From the NCBI GenBank assembly GCA_963923455.1, contig CAWULT010000054.1, forward strand, positions 1 through 29,405: a stretch of 29,405 bases of DNA, in the 5' to 3' direction. Source of the DNA: CAWULT01 sp963923455 (GTDB lineage Bacteria > Acidobacteriota > Vicinamibacteria > Vicinamibacterales > UBA2999). Both the position numbers and the translations under genes were made by a program. The notes below the pieces were generated by a model. It saw only the letters and a list, made by a program, of their open reading frames with translations. It did no database searches and was not told where the DNA came from. Of the stretch, positions 7,051 through 14,903 are shown piece by piece; positions within the stretch are counted from its first letter, which is position 1, and every line of letters starts with the position of its first letter.

Positions 7051-9762
7051 CTACTCGGACGACGGGGCCCCGGTGAGGCCCGCCTGCCAGTTCATCATCA
7101 CGACGATGGGCTCGACGCGGTCCGCGGGCCGTTCGCGCGCGAGTACCAGGAACCGGGTGCCGTCGCGGCTCACGTCGAAGTTGTGCGGCCACAGCGAGAG
7201 CAGCCCCGCGAAGAGCGGCTGCGGCGATGACCATGTCAGCTCGGCACCGGGTCGCGTGGCGCTCACGTCCACCGACACCAGCCGTCCACTCGCGTCGTAG
7301 AACAGCTCCTTGCCGTCGGCGCGCCACTGCGGCAGGGCGCCGCGCAGCGTGTTCGACACCTGCCACTTGCCGCCGGGGTTGGGAAACGTCTGCACGAACA
7401 GCTGGATCGACCCGGCCTCGTCCGAGGTGTAGGCCAGCCAGCGGCCGTCCGGCGACACCACACCGGCCCGCTCGGTGAACGGCGAGCCAACGAGCTTCAT
7501 GGGCTGCCGCTCGCCCGTGAGCGGCAGCGCCCACAGGTCCGACCTCGTCGCCGCGTTCTGCGACTCGAAGACCAGGTAGCGTCCATCCGCCGACCAGTCG
7601 CCGACCATCTTGTCGTCGGGGCTCGCAAAGAGCAGTTGCTCGTCTCCCGTGCCGTTCGCGTTCTTGACGTAGATGTCGAACACACCGCCCCGGCGATTCG
7701 ACACGAATGCGATGCGCTGTCCGTCCGGCGACCACACCGGCGTGTCCTCGGAGGCCGCATCGAACGTCAGCCGGGTCGACGTGCCACGAGCCAGATCAAG
7801 AACCCAGATGTCGGCGCTGCCGTCTTCCCGCGCCACCGCGAGCCGGCTGCCGTCGGGCGACAGGCGCGGGTTCAGGTACGGGGCGGCGGAGCCGACCTGC
7901 CCGACGCGCTGGCCGAGCCGGTCCGTCCACGCGAGCAGCCGGTTGCCCCCCGGGCGACCGGGCCGATAGGCGAGGACACCGTTTGCCGATACCGAGACGC
8001 CCGCCCCGGCCTGCTCCGGGGCGGTGTCGAGGTCGCCGGCGACGCGGACCGGAGTCCCGATCAGCTCGAGACGGCTCGTGTCGAACCGCTGCGCCATCAG
8101 GACGTTGTCGCGGCCGAACAGCAGCAGGTCCGGCGGGGCGAACTGCGGCTTGATCGAGCTCGGCCCGACGCGCCGGATCTCGCCGGAATCGATCGAGCCG
8201 ACGTAGATCCCTGACTGGTCTGGCGAGTTGGCTTCCAGATGAAACAGAAAGTGAGTGCCATCGGGCAGGAACACCGGCCACCGATACGACAGCGCACCGC
8301 CCCGCTTTCCGACGAGCGCCAGCGGCATGGGCGAACCGCCGGACACCTGCACGCCGAACAGCCCAAGTGCAGGGTCGCCCACGAAGACGATCGTGCCCTG
8401 CGCGTTCCAGGTGCAGCCTCGGGCGATGCTGACGACGTTCGAGCCGGCAAGCACCTGCTGCGGCCCGCCGCCCGCGTCCATCATCCGGAGCTCGCTGCCG
8501 ACGAAGAAGGCCAGCGACCGACCGTCGGGTGACCAGCAGGGCCACTGCGCGTCCTGGGTTCCCTCCAGATACGTGCCTTCCACGCGGTCGAGCGGGCGAA
8601 CCCAGAGCAGATCCCTGGCGCCGTCTGCGGCTTCCGCACCTGGTGGCCGCACGCGGGCCACGAGGGAGCGGCCGTCCGGCGAGACGGCGAAGAAGTACGG
8701 CGTGTTGCCGCCGGTAACACTGATGGGCGCGTCGATCTCGAACGCCACGCGAGGCGCCGGCGGCGGGTCCGACTGCGGCAACACGCCCAGTCCGGCCGTG
8801 CCGAGGCCCGCGGCGAGGCCAACGACGGCGGCCGCGACGGCCCACGGCAGCACCCGGCGGCCGCCGCCGGGACTGGTGGCCGCTGGGGCAGCCGCGGCGT
8901 GCTTCGGAACCAGCGCCAGCACCCGAAGGACGTCGGCCGCCGACTGCCACCGTGCGTCCGGGTCCTTGGCCAGGCACGTGCGCACGACGTCGTCGAAGAG
9001 CGGCGGCGACAGGGGCACGAGCGACGACACCGGCGGCGGCTCGCTGCCGAGCACCGCCGCGATCACGCTGACCTGGCTCTTGCCGTCGAACGCACGGCGG
9101 CCCGTCGCCATCTCGTACAGCACGGCGCCGAGCGAGAAGATGTCGGCGCGCACGTCGACCTCGCGCCCCTCGAGCTGCTCCGGCGCCATGTACTGCAGCG
9201 TGCCGAGGATCGTGCCCTCCGCCGTCAGCGGCTTCGCGGTGGGCGCGTATGTGGCCACCACTGAGGCCGCGACGCCCTGACCGGGCTCGCGCACCCGCGC
9301 GAGCCCGAAGTCCAGCAGCTTGACGCCGCCCTTGGTCAGCATGACGTTGCCCGGCTTCAGGTCGCGGTGCGTGATGCCGTGCCGGTGCGCCTTGTCGAGC
9401 GCATCGGCAATCTGCGTCGCGAGCACGAGCAGCTGATCGAAGGGGAGCGGGCCACGGGCCAGACGGTCGGCCAGCGTCTCGCCGTCGAGCAGTTCCATCA
9501 CGAGGTAGTCGGTGCCCTCGTGCCGGCCCACGTCGTGCACGACGCAGATATGCGGGTGGTTCAAGGCGGCGAGCGTCTGTGCCTCGCGCTCGAAGCGCTG
9601 GCGCAGGTCTTCGCGCTCGGCAATGTGGGACGGCACCACCTTGATCGCGACGCTGCGGTTCAGGCGCGGGTCGCGCGCCTTGTACACCTCTCCCATGCCG
9701 CCGGCCCCGAGCGGGGCGAGGATCTCGTAGTGACCGAGGCGCGAGCCGGCAGGCAGGGCCAT
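7051..9762 (-). CDS. transmembrane Ser/Thr protein kinase with PD40/TolB-like propeller
   Basis: Hanks-type kinase of 903 residues. The cytoplasmic kinase domain (about 11-285) is complete: Gly loop G-A-G-G-M-G-E-V at 19-26, Lys41 in A-I-K-V-V, H-R-D-L-K-P-G-N at 132-139, D-F-G at 151-153 and an activation segment with G-T-L-Q-Y-M-A-P-E-Q at 187-196. One membrane span follows (about 304-328), then a large extracytoplasmic beta-propeller with repeated S-P-D-G-R-x-L motifs of PD40/WD40-like type. Known: this layout is widespread in acidobacteria; the propeller is presumed to sense a ligand. Its start lies 15 bases after a TATAAT element. It sits 68 bases downstream of the sigma/anti-sigma pair on the same strand, so it could be functionally linked. 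Its substrates are unknown. Confidence 0.93.
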   Translation of the reverse strand: MALPAGSRLGHYEILAPLGAGGMGEVYKARDPRLNRSVAIKVVPSHIAEREDLRQRFEREAQTLAALNHPHICVVHDVGRHEGTDYLVMELLDGETLADRLARGPLPFDQLLVLATQIADALDKAHRHGITHRDLKPGNVMLTKGGVKLLDFGLARVREPGQGVAASVVATYAPTAKPLTAEGTILGTLQYMAPEQLEGREVDVRADIFSLGAVLYEMATGRRAFDGKSQVSVIAAVLGSEPPPVSSLVPLSPPLFDDVVRTCLAKDPDARWQSAADVLRVLALVPKHAAAAPAATSPGGGRRVLPWAVAAAVVGLAAGLGTAGLGVLPQSDPPPAPRVAFEIDAPISVTGGNTPYFFAVSPDGRSLVARVRPPGAEAADGARDLLWVRPLDRVEGTYLEGTQDAQWPCWSPDGRSLAFFVGSELRMMDAGGGPQQVLAGSNVVSIARGCTWNAQGTIVFVGDPALGLFGVQVSGGSPMPLALVGKRGGALSYRWPVFLPDGTHFLFHLEANSPDQSGIYVGSIDSGEIRRVGPSSIKPQFAPPDLLLFGRDNVLMAQRFDTSRLELIGTPVRVAGDLDTAPEQAGAGVSVSANGVLAYRPGRPGGNRLLAWTDRLGQRVGQVGSAAPYLNPRLSPDGSRLAVAREDGSADIWVLDLARGTSTRLTFDAASEDTPVWSPDGQRIAFVSNRRGGVFDIYVKNANGTGDEQLLFASPDDKMVGDWSADGRYLVFESQNAATRSDLWALPLTGERQPMKLVGSPFTERAGVVSPDGRWLAYTSDEAGSIQLFVQTFPNPGGKWQVSNTLRGALPQWRADGKELFYDASGRLVSVDVSATRPGAELTWSSPQPLFAGLLSLWPHNFDVSRDGTRFLVLARERPADRVEPIVVMMNWQAGLTGAPSSE

Positions 9763-9777
9763 CAGCGGGTGGCGCCG

Positions 9778-9783
9778 ATTATA
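9778..9783 (-). promoter_or_regulatory. TATAAT -10 element of the kinase gene
   Basis: A perfect TATAAT on the minus strand ends 15 bases before the ATG at 9762, predicting a leader of only about 8 bases. No good -35 at 16-18 bases. Confidence 0.5.
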
Positions 9784-9830
9784 TGGGGACCTGCCACGGC
9801 CCGCGCCTGAACTTCACCGGCGAACCGAGG

Positions 9831-10412
9831 TCAGGAATCCGCGCGGTCGTGGACGCCCTGATGGTCGAAGACGTACTCGCCGATCAGCGCGCCCTGCCGG
9901 GGGCCGGCCGCCGCCCGCAACGTGACACGGAGCGGCCCCATCGGCGCGCGGCGAATGACGTCCCCGGGGAAGGCCAGCAGCAGTTCATGGGTGCCCGGCG
10001 CCATCGGCACGTCGGTGGCCCTGGCCCAGAGTTCGCCGCTCTGGAACCGCATCTCCGACTCGACGGCGTCGACGTCCGTGAAGTCCCCCCGCAGCCGCCC
10101 CACCACGACCTCGTCGTCGGCCCACACGGAGCAGTGCACCGAGTCACCGGGCGCCACGACGTACGACCGGACGCGCACGCCGTCCTCGGCCCACTGGTTC
10201 AACAGGCTGTCGGTCACGATCGCGGCCACGCGTCCGGCCTGGGCGAGGGCCCCCACGCCCCGGCGCAACTGCTCGGCCTCCTCGAGCAGCCGCGCGCATC
10301 GCGCGCATTCGAACACGTGCGACTCGATGCGGGCCGCGTCGGCGTCAGACACGTCCGGCGTCCAATAGTCGGACAGCTCGCCGAAGGACAGGCACGCCGG
10401 CGTCGGATCCAT
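9831..10412 (-). CDS. cytoplasmic zinc-finger anti-sigma factor
   Basis: Protein of 193 residues encoded directly after a sigma factor, with which it overlaps by one base (TGATG). Residues 32-39 carry the H-x3-C-x2-C signature (His32, Cys36, Cys39) of zinc-binding anti-sigma domains. The rest (about 60-190) is predicted beta-rich and has no membrane span, unlike many ECF anti-sigmas, so it probably senses an intracellular signal. Inference: it sequesters the upstream sigma factor, and the thiol-zinc site could respond to redox state as in RsrA-like proteins. A diiron MBL-fold gene upstream fits a redox theme but does not prove it. Confidence 0.8.
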   Translation of the reverse strand: MDPTPACLSFGELSDYWTPDVSDADAARIESHVFECARCARLLEEAEQLRRGVGALAQAGRVAAIVTDSLLNQWAEDGVRVRSYVVAPGDSVHCSVWADDEVVVGRLRGDFTDVDAVESEMRFQSGELWARATDVPMAPGTHELLLAFPGDVIRRAPMGPLRVTLRAAAGPRQGALIGEYVFDHQGVHDRADS

Positions 10413-10990
10413 CACGCGGACCTCCTGGCTTCGACGCACTCCCGCATCGACGACAGCGCCCGGTGCCGCGCGACGCGCACGGCGCCGGGTGTCATCCCCA
10501 GCGCCTGCGCGATCTCGGGCGCCGTCTTCTCGGCGTAGTAGGTCAGCAACAGGATCGTGCGCTCGCGCTCGTGCGCGGCGGCCAGGCACGGCTCCAGGCG
10601 ACGCGCGTCCAGCGCCCAACTCTCGGCCGGAGCCGCCGCTCGGTCGTCGGACACGAACCGACCGCGCAGGTGCTCGCGCCGGCGCTCCGTACGGCGCAAC
10701 CCGGCCGCGACCATCCGGCTCGTGCCGAGCACGAAGGACCCGATCTGCCCGGGATCCCGCACCTCGCCAGCCCTGAGTCGCTCGATCACCACGAGCATCA
10801 CCTGTTGCGCCAGATCATTGGCGGCCTCATGGTCGCGCAGGTGCCGGAGCCCGTACAGGCGCACCCGCGGCGCGAAGCGGCGGTACAGCTCCGCCTCCGC
10901 CCAGGGAGCACCGTCCCCGGCGGCAGCCACCGCACGCGCGAGCGCGCCATCGTCCTGCGCGGCCAGCAAGGCCGCGTCGGGCCCCGTCAC
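10412..10990 (-). CDS. ECF-type RNA polymerase sigma factor
   Basis: Sigma-70 family factor of 192 residues with region 2 (about 33-100, including H-E-A-A-N-D-L-A-Q-Q where D-A-E-D-L-x-Q is usual) and region 4 (about 130-185, with a helix-turn-helix T-A-P-E-I-A-Q-A-L-G-M-T-P-G-A-V-R). There is no region 3, as in ECF factors. The GTG at 10990 is chosen because it lies 7 bases after the -10 of a TTGACC-N17-TAGCGT promoter and the protein then begins just before region 2. It overlaps its anti-sigma gene by one base. The altered acidic motif in region 2.2 is noteworthy, because kinase-activated ECFs such as EcfP are known to lack acidic residues there. Confidence 0.85.
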   Translation of the reverse strand: MTGPDAALLAAQDDGALARAVAAAGDGAPWAEAELYRRFAPRVRLYGLRHLRDHEAANDLAQQVMLVVIERLRAGEVRDPGQIGSFVLGTSRMVAAGLRRTERRREHLRGRFVSDDRAAAPAESWALDARRLEPCLAAAHERERTILLLTYYAEKTAPEIAQALGMTPGAVRVARHRALSSMRECVEARRSA

Positions 10991-10997
10991 GCGCGCA

Positions 10998-11026
10998 ACG
11001 CTACCAGTCGCGCCCGTGACGGTCAA
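10998..11026 (-). promoter_or_regulatory. promoter of the sigma/anti-sigma operon (TTGACC-N17-TAGCGT)
   Basis: On the minus strand TTGACC (11026-11021) and TAGCGT (11003-10998) are 17 bases apart. The -10 ends 7 bases before the GTG at 10990, predicting a leaderless transcript. The TGA stop of the upstream MBL-fold gene (11025-11023) lies inside the -35 hexamer. Confidence 0.65.
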
Positions 11027-11766
11027 CCGCCAACGACGGCGGGCGCACCCAGCAGGCGTTCCATCACGTCGCCGACGGCGCGCAGGGCGGCTGCGCCGTC
11101 GCCGGCGTACGAGGACCCGTGCATCGCCGCCATCAGGCGCGGCTGCAACGCGGCCAGTTCGTCCAGCCGCAGGCGCGTCTGGGGCGTGAACGGCATGTAG
11201 TCCATCAGGACCGGATGGGCCTGCATCATCGCGATGGCCTGCTCGTTGCGGCCCACCACGTCCTCCGTGGTCACCGGCTCCACGTCGCCGAACTGGTGCA
11301 GCAGATCCGAGCAGAAGAGGACGCGCTCGCGCTCCTCGAACAGCATGCCCGCGTCCCACCCATGCGGCAGGTGCGGCGTCGGCACCCAGCGGAACTGGTG
11401 ACGGCCGGTGGACAGCACCTCGCCTGGCGCCAGCCCGCGCGGCGGCCGGTCCGCGAAGTCCTGCAGGTTGACCACCGCGCCCACCTGACCGCACACGGCC
11501 TGCGCGGCGGGGGCGTGGCGCAGCCAGTCGTTGAGGGCGCCGCACTCGTCGACCTCGAAGTGACTCCAGCTGATCCAGCGGAGCGACGCCGGGTCGATCA
11601 GTTGGCTGACGGCCTCGAACACGGCCGGAAACATCCGGCGCATGCCCGTGTGGAAGAGCAGCGGCTCGTCGTCCCGGACGACGAAGTGGTTGAACTGCAG
11701 GTTCAGTTCGGGATGCAGGATCGAAACCCGGAACACGTCCGGGGCAATCTCGTCGATACGGGCCAT
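11023..11766 (-). CDS. MBL-fold diiron (ODP/FprA-like) protein
   Basis: Stand-alone metallo-beta-lactamase-fold protein of 247 residues. Counting from an upstream GTG two residues earlier, it shows H-F-E-V-D-E at 71-76, the H-x-E-x-D diiron signature of flavodiiron proteins, then P-T-P-H-L-P-H at 131-137, C-S-D-L-L at 154-158 and M-H-G-S at 217-220; these supply the bridging Asp and remaining His ligands. Known: diiron MBL domains reduce oxygen or NO, or sense oxygen (ODP). No flavodoxin or rubredoxin domain is attached, which favours an oxygen- or redox-sensing role. The start is ATG 11766, 6 bases after AGGAGG; the GTG at 11772 abuts that site and is unlikely. The next gene downstream is the sigma factor. 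Confidence 0.82.
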   Translation of the reverse strand: MARIDEIAPDVFRVSILHPELNLQFNHFVVRDDEPLLFHTGMRRMFPAVFEAVSQLIDPASLRWISWSHFEVDECGALNDWLRHAPAAQAVCGQVGAVVNLQDFADRPPRGLAPGEVLSTGRHQFRWVPTPHLPHGWDAGMLFEERERVLFCSDLLHQFGDVEPVTTEDVVGRNEQAIAMMQAHPVLMDYMPFTPQTRLRLDELAALQPRLMAAMHGSSYAGDGAAALRAVGDVMERLLGAPAVVGG

Positions 11767-11880
11767 GGGCACCTCCTGTGTGCGTTCAGGTAGGAAGTGC
11801 CGCGACCGGACGTGGTGTTACAACAGCCTCGCGGGAGGCCAGCCCCCTCACGTGCGCCGTCGCACGCGCGCTGGCTGGAC

Positions 11881-13128
11881 TTACGGCGCCGGCTCGATCT
11901 TCAGCAGGGCGCCAGGGTTCTCGTCGGTCAGCACGTAGAGCAGACCATCGGGTCCCTGCCGCACGTCGCGGATGCGCTGGCGCAGCTCGGTCAGCAGCAT
12001 CTCGCGGCGCAGGTCTTCGCCGCTGGCGTTGAACACGACGCGCTGCAGGTGCCCCGTCCCGGGGATCTCGCCTAGACGCAGCGAGCCGACGAAGGCATTC
12101 CCCTTCCACGCGGGAAACCGGTCCCCCGTGTAGAAGGCCATGCCGGTCGTCGCGATCGAAGGCGACCAGAACACGCGCGGCGCCTCGACGTCCTTCGCGG
12201 TCCACTCACCCACCCACGGGCCGGGATAGTCCCGGCCCAGGCTCACCTTCGGCCAGCCGTAGTTGCGGCCCGGCAGGATCACGTTGAGCTCGTCGCCACC
12301 CTGCGGCCCCTGCTCAGAGGTCCACAGCGCGCCGGTTTCCGGGTGCACCACGAGCCCGAGCTGGTTCCGGTGCCCCATCGAGTAGATCTCGGGACGGTAG
12401 CCCTTCTTCCCCACGAACGGGTTGTCGGGCGGCGCCGTGCCATCGTCGCGCAGCCGCAGCACCTTGCCCTTGTGATGGGTGGGGTTCTGCGCGTCGTTCA
12501 TGTCGGCGTTGGACGACCCGGTGGTCATGTAAATCATCCCGTCGCGGCCGAACGCGATACGGGACGCGGAGCCGCCACTGCCGTTCCACCACGGCGATCC
12601 GACGAAGAGGTCCTTCGTGTCCACGAGCTGGCGCCCGTCCCAACGGCCGCGCGCCAGCGTCGTGGCGATCGTGTTGTTCTCGCCCGGCTTGCTGTAGGTG
12701 AGATAGACGAACCCGTTCTCGGCGAACCGCGGGTGCAGCGCAATGTCCATCAGCCCCGCGAGCGCGATGGCCCGCACCTGGGGCGCGCCGGCGACCGGCT
12801 GCGCGTCGAGCACACCATTGCGGATCGCGCGGAGGCGTCCCTGGCGTTCGGTGACGAGAATCGTGCCGTCGGGCAGGAAGACGAGGCTCCACGGGTTGGC
12901 GAGCCCCTTGGCCACGACGCTGACCTTGATCCTGTGCTGCTCGGCCGTGTCGAATACCCAGGGCCCGTCGCCGAGCGGCGCCACCGGCACGCCGATGTTG
13001 CGGTTGCCGGCGAACTGCCCCGCCGGGCGCACCGGCGGCACCTCCTGCCCGCGCACTGCGGCAGACCCGAACACCACCACGACGCTGCTGGCAGCGGCCA
13101 CCAGCCTCCTCAGCACTTCACGCCCCAT
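11881..13128 (-). CDS. PQQ-dependent soluble aldose sugar dehydrogenase (GSDH family)
   Basis: Periplasmic quinoprotein of 415 residues, the usual length. Seen: a signal peptide with cleavage near 28; then a six-bladed propeller of the glucose/sorbosone dehydrogenase family with G-L-M-D-I-A-L-H-P at 126-133 (His132 is the likely catalytic base), Y-S-M-G-H-R-N-Q-L-G at 249-258 and E-Q-G-P-Q-G-G-D-E-L-N at 272-282, all family hallmarks for PQQ and calcium binding. It oxidises aldoses to lactones and passes electrons to the respiratory chain. It starts at ATG 13128 and follows the NHL-repeat gene by 40 bases on the same strand, so the two probably form an operon. No pqq synthesis genes are in the window. 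Confidence 0.9.
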   Translation of the reverse strand: MGREVLRRLVAAASSVVVVFGSAAVRGQEVPPVRPAGQFAGNRNIGVPVAPLGDGPWVFDTAEQHRIKVSVVAKGLANPWSLVFLPDGTILVTERQGRLRAIRNGVLDAQPVAGAPQVRAIALAGLMDIALHPRFAENGFVYLTYSKPGENNTIATTLARGRWDGRQLVDTKDLFVGSPWWNGSGGSASRIAFGRDGMIYMTTGSSNADMNDAQNPTHHKGKVLRLRDDGTAPPDNPFVGKKGYRPEIYSMGHRNQLGLVVHPETGALWTSEQGPQGGDELNVILPGRNYGWPKVSLGRDYPGPWVGEWTAKDVEAPRVFWSPSIATTGMAFYTGDRFPAWKGNAFVGSLRLGEIPGTGHLQRVVFNASGEDLRREMLLTELRQRIRDVRQGPDGLLYVLTDENPGALLKIEPAP

Positions 13129-13168
13129 GCCCGTTCCCCCGGCCCGCCCGACGACGCCGAACGCGCGC

Positions 13169-14197
13169 CTACTTCAGCTTGACGAACGCCAGCGCGTTGT
13201 TGGCGTTCATCGGAATCACGAGCTGCTTCCCGACCGGGTCGTAGCACATCGACGCGCCGTTCGGGATGTTGTCGGCGATGAGGTCCGCGGGCTTGCCGGG
13301 CCGGATGCGCGACACCCCGCCGTTCTGGACGCTGCTGACGTACTTCGTGCCGTCGGGCATCACGACGAGGCCGTCGTTGCCCGACTGCACGGCCTTCTCC
13401 GTCTTCACCACCTGGCCGGCCGGCGAGTACGTGATCACGTCCTCGGTGCCGATGTTGACGACGACGATGTTGCCCTGCGGATCGAAGGCAATGCCGTTCG
13501 GCTGCCGCATCGGCGCGCCCTGCACGAAGATCGAGCCGCGGCCGTCGGGCGTGAACTTCCACACCTGCCAGCTCGTGGCGTCGGGGTTCGGCCCGCCCGT
13601 GCCGGTCTGCGTGGCGTAGATGGTGCCGTCGTTGGCCACTTCGATGTCGTTGAACCCCGTGGAACGCGGCTCGCGGATTTCACCCGCGGGCATGCCCGTC
13701 TTCATGTCGAACTTGCGGATCACGGCCACCGACGGATCGTTCGGCCCCGTGCCGCCGTCGCGGTCGGCCAGGTACAGCACGTTGTTGACGATGTCGCTGC
13801 CGGCCGGCTCGTTGAGCACGAGCTTCGGGTTCATCGCAGCCCGCTGCTCGGGCGTCTGGATGCCGATCCACCGCGACGTGTGCACCGACCCGTCGTGGTT
13901 GATGAACGTGATCCACGCGTTGTTGGTCTGCACCGCCTGCCCGACGCCGCGGTTGGGCGCCACGATCACGTTGCGGATCGGATCGTACGAGCAGCTCTCG
14001 GCCGAGTAGATCGAGCCGAAGACCTTGACGTTCTTCGACATCGGGGTGAACTTCCCGTCGGGTGCCGGGTTGATCGGCAGGCCGAGGGGATTGCCGACGA
14101 ACAGCGCCTGCGGGGCCGGCTGCTGCGCCACCGACACGCCCAGACCGATGCCAATCACCAGCGCCGCAGCGCCCGCTACGAAAGTCGTCTTGTTCAT
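13169..14197 (-). CDS. secreted SMP-30/NHL-repeat beta-propeller protein
   Basis: Exported protein of 342 residues. An N-terminal hydrophobic stretch (6-24) ends at V-A-Q-Q and looks like a signal peptide. The rest forms repeated propeller blades typical of SMP-30/gluconolactonase or NHL proteins, for example N-D-I-E-V-A-N-D-G-T-I-Y, P-N-G-I-A-F-D-P-Q-G-N-I-V-V and N-D-G-L-V-V-M-P-D-G-T-K-Y. Because it precedes an aldose dehydrogenase, hydrolysis of the resulting lactone is an attractive role, but the metal ligands of a true lactonase cannot be assigned by eye. The ATG at 14197 lies 6 bases after TATAAT, so the mRNA is probably leaderless. It is divergent from the Uma2 pseudogene. Confidence 0.8.
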   Translation of the reverse strand: MNKTTFVAGAAALVIGIGLGVSVAQQPAPQALFVGNPLGLPINPAPDGKFTPMSKNVKVFGSIYSAESCSYDPIRNVIVAPNRGVGQAVQTNNAWITFINHDGSVHTSRWIGIQTPEQRAAMNPKLVLNEPAGSDIVNNVLYLADRDGGTGPNDPSVAVIRKFDMKTGMPAGEIREPRSTGFNDIEVANDGTIYATQTGTGGPNPDATSWQVWKFTPDGRGSIFVQGAPMRQPNGIAFDPQGNIVVVNIGTEDVITYSPAGQVVKTEKAVQSGNDGLVVMPDGTKYVSSVQNGGVSRIRPGKPADLIADNIPNGASMCYDPVGKQLVIPMNANNALAFVKLK

Positions 14198-14203
14198 GCG
14201 GGG

Positions 14204-14233
14204 ATTATACGGCGGCGTCACTGCAAGGGTCGC
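14204..14233 (-). promoter_or_regulatory. promoter of the NHL/sugar dehydrogenase operon
   Basis: A perfect TATAAT on the minus strand (14209-14204) ends 6 bases before the ATG. GCGACC (14233-14228), which shares GACC with the -35 boxes of other genes here, lies 18 bases upstream of it. Confidence 0.6.
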
Positions 14234-14353
14234 TGCGTCTGGCGTGGCTCGGTGGCGCTGCCGGCCCCCGAAACCCGTCGCGTCAGCCGCGCACTCATTT
14301 CCAGCGTGATTCCACGACCACGATGCGTGGCACGCCGCTCGCAAACGGGGGCG

Positions 14354-14359
14354 TAGAAT
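14354..14359 (+). promoter_or_regulatory. candidate -10 element (TAGAAT) of the Uma2 pseudogene
   Basis: TAGAAT ends 7 bases before the ATG at 14367, the near-leaderless spacing seen elsewhere in the window. It also overlaps an earlier in-frame ATG at 14358, making that start unlikely. Confidence 0.45.
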
Positions 14360-14366
14360 GGAGCTC

Positions 14367-14878
14367 ATGACCGGGAGCGACGACATGGAGCCCGGGGGCA
14401 CGAACAAGGCCACCGGCGTGAAGCTCACCTACGACGACTTCGTGCTGTTTCCGGACGACGGAAGACGGCACGAGTTGATCGACGGAGAGCACTACGTGAC
14501 ACCGTCGCCCAACCTGAAGCACCAGAAGGTCTCCGGGAACCTGTACCTCCTGATCCGTGGATGGCTGCAGCAGCCCATCGGGCAGGTCTATTACGCCCCG
14601 TTCGACGTCGTGTTCACGCGGTTCGACGTCGTCGAGCCCGACCTGCTGTACATGTCGAACGAACGCGCGGCTTCCATCCTGACAGCGGCCAACGTGCAAG
14701 GCGCGCCGGTGTCTCCGAGTACTGGGTGGTCGATCCCGAACTCGACGTGGTGCGCGTCTATCGGTTGTCGGGCGGCCGCTTCGACCGGCCCACGGAACTG
14801 ACGGCCGAAGCGGGAGACGTGCTGACCACCTCACTGCTGCCCGGCCTGGACCTGCCCCTCACGCGCATCTTCGGGTGA
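14367..14878 (+). pseudogene. Uma2 family endonuclease, disrupted by an internal deletion and frameshift
   Basis: The first part (14367 to about 14706) encodes a normal Uma2/DUF820 N-terminus: Y-D-D-F-V-L-F-P-D-D-G-R-R-H-E-L-I-D-G-E, then F-D-V-V-E-P-D-L-L-Y and N-V-Q-G-A-P. From about 14708 the family continues in another frame with G-V-S-E-Y-W-V-V-D-P-E-L-D and a normal C-terminus ending at 14878. The segment normally between them (the D-L-V-V-E-I-L-S-P-S-T...K...Y core) is absent. Junction frames imply loss of a length equal to 1 modulo 3, about 80 bases. The missing piece holds the catalytic Glu and Lys of the PD-(D/E)XK core, so no active nuclease can be made. The uninterrupted first frame would give 144 residues ending at 14801. 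Confidence 0.8.
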
Positions 14879-14903
14879 CCCTTCGGCCGGACGGCAGGAG
14901 AGC

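Noticed and set aside
7796..8977. 393-codon open frame inside the kinase gene in another minus-strand frame
   Set aside because: Arg/Gly-rich frame-shifted reading of the kinase; the kinase and propeller motifs fix the true frame.
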